Shown in pieces: positions 58,831 to 64,000 of a stretch of DNA of 64,000 nt (positions are counted from its first letter, which is position 1; every line of letters starts with the position of its first letter). The position numbers and the translations under genes were made by a program. This stretch comes from Owenia fusiformis. Taxonomy: Eukaryota > Annelida > Polychaeta > Sabellida > Oweniidae. The stretch covers positions 55,073,885-55,137,884 of the forward strand of contig CAIIXF020000001.1 of assembly GCA_903813345.2 (NCBI GenBank). The letters run 5' to 3'. The notes below the pieces were generated by a model. It was not told the origin of the DNA. It saw only the letters and a program-made list of their open reading frames with translations, and searched no databases.

Positions 58831-60107
58831 TTGATGCAAGTTCTAACATTTTGCATACTGGTATGCAAATACTTTGTACCATGTTAATAAAAACAGTTCT
58901 TTCTGGTAGAATAGAATCACAAAATCGAATCTTTGTTATGTTTTTTGCAATTTACTATGTAAGTTTATACACCGTTGTTCATACAACTGGGTGTCCTTGG
59001 TAGTTTTAATTGCCAAGCATGACGTGAAGATGAGACTTCCAGTTGCAAGAATTTTTGAACGGGGTGCAAAAAGAGTGGGAGGATTTAAACTACCTCGTAG
59101 AATTGAGGCCATCTGGGCTGCTGGGGGAGACATACAGACTATTAAAAAAGTGAAATATGGACATCACTAAAAATACTCTAAAAAATTTGGAATTAAACCA
59201 ATCACTCTGAAATTTGGTGTGTGATCAGCAAATTAAATTCCCTTTAAGATGATATATAACAACCCTATATTATTCCTGAATCGAAAAAGTTAAGGGGGGA
59301 GAACAGACTTATTTGACACCCTGTAGAAATCCTAGATATCAGGTATCAATAAGAAGACATGTACCTCCTGTAGTTGTCCTCCTCTTCATAGTGATTAAAT
59401 CCCCCCTGCCACCCTCCCCCTTCCAATGCTTGTCGAGGTTCTTTTTAAAACTATCCAAGGATTGAGATTGTATGGTAAATGGGGTTAATTCCATTCATTA
59501 ACTATGGAGTTTCTAGCGAATTGCACTAGCAGAGTTCCTAATCCCCCCTCCCAAGTAAAAGTAGATCTATTGCAATATGAAAAAAGATGCAATGATCGGC
59601 CTAAATCGGGTCTCTCATGAAAGTGTTTCCTGACTTACTTCTCGACTTTGATAATTAATAAAAAAGGTAATTAGTAGGCCCACGTGTACGATATTTTGCA
59701 GGAAATTAGTTTATATATCCTTTGGAGCATCTACCCCCCCCCCCCCCCCCTTAGGAACTCTAGGGTTAATAGAATATCAATCAAATAATAATAAATAAAC
59801 ATATGCTGACATATTCAGCTCTGGACTTTATGTCCAAAGGGGGGTAACACACATCGTCAGAAAATATTTTAAGTTCTCACACCCCTATGTTTAATCATGG
59901 ACCTGAAAACCGTGGTTTGCCAATTTGCGAACGTTCGGGGTAATACGTTCACCCTTGTGTACAGTGACACGTGTTTACGCGATGGTTAGGCGTGATTTAT
60001 GGCTATTTGTGTAGCCTAGTGTTGAATTTAAACGTTCCTAAGCTCCTGATAATAGGCTAGGCTAATCCTTTGGTACCTAGTGAGGTAAGCTTACACAACG
60101 AACGAAA
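58831..60107 (+). other. Intergenic region before UBIAD1
   Basis: No gene is supported. A minus-strand frame at 59133-58936 looks protein-like but is isolated and may be old transposon. A poly-C run lies near 59737-59750. The UBIAD1 promoter should lie in the last few hundred bases, but no motif stands out. Confidence 0.45.
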
Positions 60108-60119
60108 TGAATTTTGAGA

Positions 60120-62616
60120 ATGATTTTGAAAAGCCCGCGCAAATTAGTTCCTGGTTTAGTGGGATCTCGTTGTTCAAGTCTCGTGATCGAGATTTCGGCA
60201 ACCGGAAGTAAAGAAAATTATAAAATGCCTTCGAAAAAAGTCAAGTCTGTTTCTTTTAGCGATGTTATGACCACAGAAGTATATCAGAATGGTGAGACGT
60301 GTACTGTCAAAGAGAATACATTGAAGACATCTGGTCTATCAGACTATGTCGTTGCACTTCGGCCTTGGTCGTTCACTGCTTCACTCACTCCAGTTGCTCT
60401 AGGATCTGTATTGGCATACAAAATGACTGGGGATTTCAACATATGGATAGGTACACGTCATTTTATAATATATTATCTATTCATGTGACATTCATGTCAT
60501 TTTCTCCAAGGTATTTCAAAATATTGAAACACATAAAGGCTACATGTACAATATATAGATCTAATACAGACTCTTCTTCTTCACCTGTGAGTGTAATAAC
60601 TTCCAAGGCTGGTTTTTATGTAGCAGTTTGTCCTGGTCATACCCTCCCACAGACTTGTGAGGCCTACAATATTGAGACGCTGAAATCTGCAACTTCTATA
60701 AATGTTTCACTGATCATTGGAATCGATTCGTCATACTTACATATTATGAAAAGTATCAGCACTCTCCGTGCTGATTACTGATTAGGAGTCCTCAAACATG
60801 TAATGAATAATTTTCCCAAGGAACAAAAATGATAGCTATAATGGGAATTGATTACCTTCTTCTAAGGCCGCTGTATCGTGGCCTTCCAGTACAGATATAT
60901 TCCTGCATGAACAACTGGTCATGTCGTAATCATAAAATTTGAAATCATATGTTCGCCATTTTTCCACATCACAATTTGAATTGCGAGTTTTGGTCTTATT
61001 ACCTCACCAAAAATTCCAAAATACACATAATGTGATCAGTGTATTAGTTCACATCTTCTGGATCGCTAACTTAGAATTTACAGCCAGTTACTAATGTCAG
61101 ACATTAACGACATTTCGTCCAGTTTTCGAACATCGCCATTTTTCTTGGAGCCATTTTGTTTTAATTTTAGACGAAATCCTGATGAAATCATGTCATATCT
61201 CATCAAGGAGCCGAGCTGGGTCCAATTTGATTATTGATTTATTTATCTGGCGATTTTTAAAATATTCAATAAATTTATGACACCACGGCCAGCTTTTTTC
61301 AAATAGAGTTCACAGTATTCCAGATGAAACCCCCTCTAGCCAGAGACTCGAGTAAGGAATTCATGTTATTGATCCAAGGGTCAAGGAATTTGATTGGTTC
61401 AAAAGTGTAAGCATCTTGAGTTGTGTTGCATCGGTGCTCTATCATTAGTCCAAATCTTCAGATACTTTCCAATGTCTTAATCATCAAATGCTTGATTCAA
61501 ATTGGACCTGAATTCAAATCAAATTGGTCAAGATTTGACCAATCAGCGATGATGTCATCTCAATACACATAATTATAGACATTATGTCATCTCTAGACCT
61601 TGGAGTTTTTCCCCCTCTTTTTGTTATGCGAAATGTGGCATTCTAATATTTCAGTAAATTGACGCAACTAAATTAATTTTTTTAAAAACTGTCTGTAGAT
61701 GAGTTACATATCTTATGTATTTTTAAAATTTTTAACCAACATGTTTTTGTTAAGGTTTCACCATGTTCACTCTTCTCTAAAATTTGACCCTCCTAGTTCA
61801 TGTAGTTTTTCCTCAAATAAGTAATTCTGTGCTATGTGTTTAATTCCAGTTATTGTTACTTGTATCACAGCACTAGCAGTCCATGCAGCAGGAAATCTGG
61901 TGAACACCTACTTTGACTATGTTAAAGGGGTCGATAGTAAGAAAAGTGATGACAGAACATTAGTTGATCATCTTTTAGCTCCTGATGAAGTTGCACGCTT
62001 AGGAGGCATTTTTTATATCATAGGATGCTGTGGATTTGTTGTCATGACAATTTTATCTCCAACAAAGATGGAGCATTTAGCTTTGCTGTATTTCGGAGGA
62101 TTATCTGCTAGTTTTCTCTATACTGGAGGATTGGGATTAAAATATGTTGCATTAGGAGATATTCTTATTTTTATTTCTTTTGGACCAATTACAGTATTAT
62201 TTGCCTTTCTAGCACAAGGTGGTGAATTGAGTCTTCTACCTATGGCATATGCTATTCCTGTAGCTCTAAACACCGAAGCCATTCTGCATAGTAACAATGT
62301 TCGGGACTTTGAATCTGATAAGGCTGCAGGGATTGTCACACTCCCGATACTTATAGGAAAAACAGCATCGTATGTTGTGTTTGCTTTACTGATATTTGGA
62401 CCTCCAGCAATTTTTGCTGTTATGACTGTAAAATTTAATCCTTGGTGTTTTTTACCAACTTTAACAATGTTGATGGCCTTGAAAGCAGAAAAAATGTTCA
62501 GAACTGGTAAATTAGCACTATTGCCTCATTATATAGCACAAATGAACCTGATCTTAGGGTTCTTATATATTGTTGCGATATACATGTCAAGCAGTGCACA
62601 ATTACCTGGTTTTTAA
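60120..62616 (+). CDS. UBIAD1: UbiA prenyltransferase domain-containing protein 1 (menaquinone-4 synthase)
   Basis: Two exons, 60120-60450 and 61850-62616 (TAA), joined at GTACAC and TTCCAG in phase 1. The ATG at 60225 (MPSKKVKS) gives 330 residues, close to the vertebrate ~338; the ATG at 60120 gives 365. The protein transfers geranylgeranyl to a naphthoquinone ring in ER/Golgi membranes to make menaquinone-4, and vertebrate UBIAD1 also binds HMG-CoA reductase. Numbered from 60225, the first Asp-rich motif NLVNTYFDY spans residues 91-99 and the second, NNVRDFESD, spans 224-232; both are intact. Characteristic stretches include [26 protein letters not shown] and [16 protein letters not shown]. 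Several hydrophobic segments fit a polytopic membrane enzyme. It is independent of the receptor genes. AATAAA lies at 62644-62649. Confidence 0.93.
60451..61849 (+). other. UBIAD1 intron
   Basis: 1.4 kb. An overlapping frame at 60299-60781 is an out-of-frame shadow of exon 1 running into the intron. No element was recognised. Confidence 0.6.
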
Positions 62617-62643
62617 CAGTAGAGCATATTGCTCTCTTTGATC

Positions 62644-62649
62644 AATAAA
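62644..62649 (+). other. UBIAD1 poly(A) signal
   Basis: AATAAA 28 nt after the stop codon. It implies a very short 3' UTR unless a later site is used. Confidence 0.5.
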
Positions 62650-63164
62650 AATGCTCATTATATCTAGTTGATAACATCAAAACTATTTTTCGCAAAATTG
62701 TTGAGATCTATCAGGTTGCCTCAAATATCAAGAGTGAATGCAAGTTCCAAACAAGATCTGAATATAACTCAAATCTTAAGGTGCTTTGATTTGCCAAATT
62801 TTGTATATGCACAAGGTATAAGCCCTATAACAGTATAAGTAAACATAAAACTAGTTTATATTTAAGATTCATTGAGATATAATGTGACAATATTAGTTCT
62901 CTCCCCTCGTTTCTTTCTTAACAGGCTGTAAAATCCTAATTTCACCCTCTTGCTCAAAACACCTATAATATTTCATTATTTTGACAGGGTGTAATTTTAA
63001 CATAATGACATGTAATTTCATGGGCATTCATCTGATAGAATGTCAATGGTAATTTCCATTAGGGTACTTCACCCAGTTGATCTTCTGCTAGGGAATTCAC
63101 CTTCATCCAATACTTAGTAGTGTTATAGGTAAATTACATGCGGGAATATAATTGATATCTGAGT

Positions 63165-63776
63165 TGAGCGGGTGATATATATATTTATCCCATACTTGGA
63201 TGTGTCACGGGTACATAAAGCCGGTTTGTAAAAACTTATATTTTCATCAGCGGGCAGATATAGCTTTACGCACCGCTCCGAGCGGGCAGATATAGTATAT
63301 CTGCCCGCTTACGTCATAATCGCTGTTCCCATATTGGTTCTTTTGTGTAACGTTCGCATACTATAAACGACAATGGAGAAAAACGCAAACAATCGCAATC
63401 TGTTTGATACTTTAAAAGAGGGAAGGAGCAGTATGCCCCATTAATAATCAAAGATTTGAACAGAAAAATCTGGCTACGGACAAGAATACAAAACTGGGCA
63501 TGAATATCTTAAAATAATTCAATGGTTGGTTGCAAAGTTTCTGAACTTTGGCCAATTGAACAATGTGATTGGTATGGGATAAACAGATCATCCTATAGTC
63601 GGTTCAGGATATGTGGATTATCCCTTGGCCAATATAACATATCTACCCTCGGGACCTATGGCCCTCGGGCAGATATATTATATTGACCTCGGGATAATCC
63701 CGATATCCTGAACCTCATATAGGATAATCTCTATATCTCCCGCTGAGATGAGCGGGAGATATATATCACCCGCTCA
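63165..63776. mobile_element. Palindrome-rich MITE downstream of UBIAD1
   Basis: 612 bp with ends TGAGCGGGTGATATATA and the inverse TATATCACCCGCTCA. It contains a perfect 29-nt palindrome at 63281-63309 (arm AGCGGGCAGATATA) and further hairpins (CCTCGGG / CCCGAGG type, CAGGATAT / ATATCCTG). GGGCAGATATA and CGGGAGATATA words recur throughout. Non-coding; family unknown. Confidence 0.65.
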
Positions 63777-64000
63777 TCAACAATCTCCCTGGAAATTTCT
63801 TCAGTGCTTTTTTGAATTCCTGGGATATACTTTGGCTCTATTTGATAAATATAAATTTCATACAGTGTTAAGTGTTAAAAGCTGTTGAGTTTTAAAAAAC
63901 AAAATTGTTTAGGACTTTAAAATGAGATAAATTATATATGTTTTGATGTAACTATCGTTTGTAATTATTACATTAGGGTTCCCTAACATTCAATGCATAT

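Noticed and set aside
58936-59133. 65-residue minus-strand frame with PPAAQMASILRGSLNPP
   Set aside because: Looks somewhat protein-like but is short, isolated and without a recognised family; not called as a gene.
60299-60781. 160-residue plus-strand frame overlapping UBIAD1 exon 1
   Set aside because: Out of frame with the UBIAD1 exon and running into its intron; no recognisable features.

Overview
This window is animal nuclear DNA. It is AT-rich and has short exons with GT..AG introns, many inverted-repeat DNA transposons, non-LTR retrotransposon tails, and one gene that reads clearly as UBIAD1. Repeat content and gene types suggest a marine invertebrate; the sequence does not fix the phylum.

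Two head-to-tail paralogous genes on the + strand fill 0-56.3 kb. Both encode giant single-pass membrane receptors or adhesion proteins. Shared order: signal peptide, an N-terminal domain I cannot name, one cadherin-like repeat split over two exons, many calcium-binding EGF domains (one exon each, 114 nt, phase 1-1), one transmembrane helix, and a short cytoplasmic tail with conserved acidic and Pro/Ser motifs. Gene 1 (304-30139; its first exons lie left of the window) has 68 intact EGF exons. Of these, 61 lie in an array at 4864-20072 built mostly from near-identical 247-bp exon+intron units. Gene 2 (33828-56308) is complete and has 31 EGF exons. The spliced models stay in frame throughout: gene 2 gives 1,666 residues, gene 1 about 2,983 residues inside the window.

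The gene 1 array carries three segmental duplications (2188, 1949 and 1702 bp), two of them overlapping, which points to very recent unequal exchange. Two copies of one decayed exon were carried along. The array ends at an EGF exon cut off by a ~4.6-kb foldback element (20.2-24.85 kb), which itself holds ~172-bp tandem repeats in both arms and a nested Harbinger-like MITE. Gene 2 has five half-exon fossils, one further dead exon, an intron almost identical to one in gene 1, and several transposon insertions, including a mariner-like element at 43.65-45.35 kb.

Between and after the receptors lie the gene 2 upstream region (MITEs, a LINE fragment, two upstream ORFs), a Tc1/mariner-like foldback at 57.5-58.6 kb inside a degenerate tandem repeat, then UBIAD1 in two exons (60120/60225-62616) and a palindrome-rich MITE at 63.2-63.8 kb. 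The most unusual system is the receptor pair with its exon-shuffling EGF arrays.
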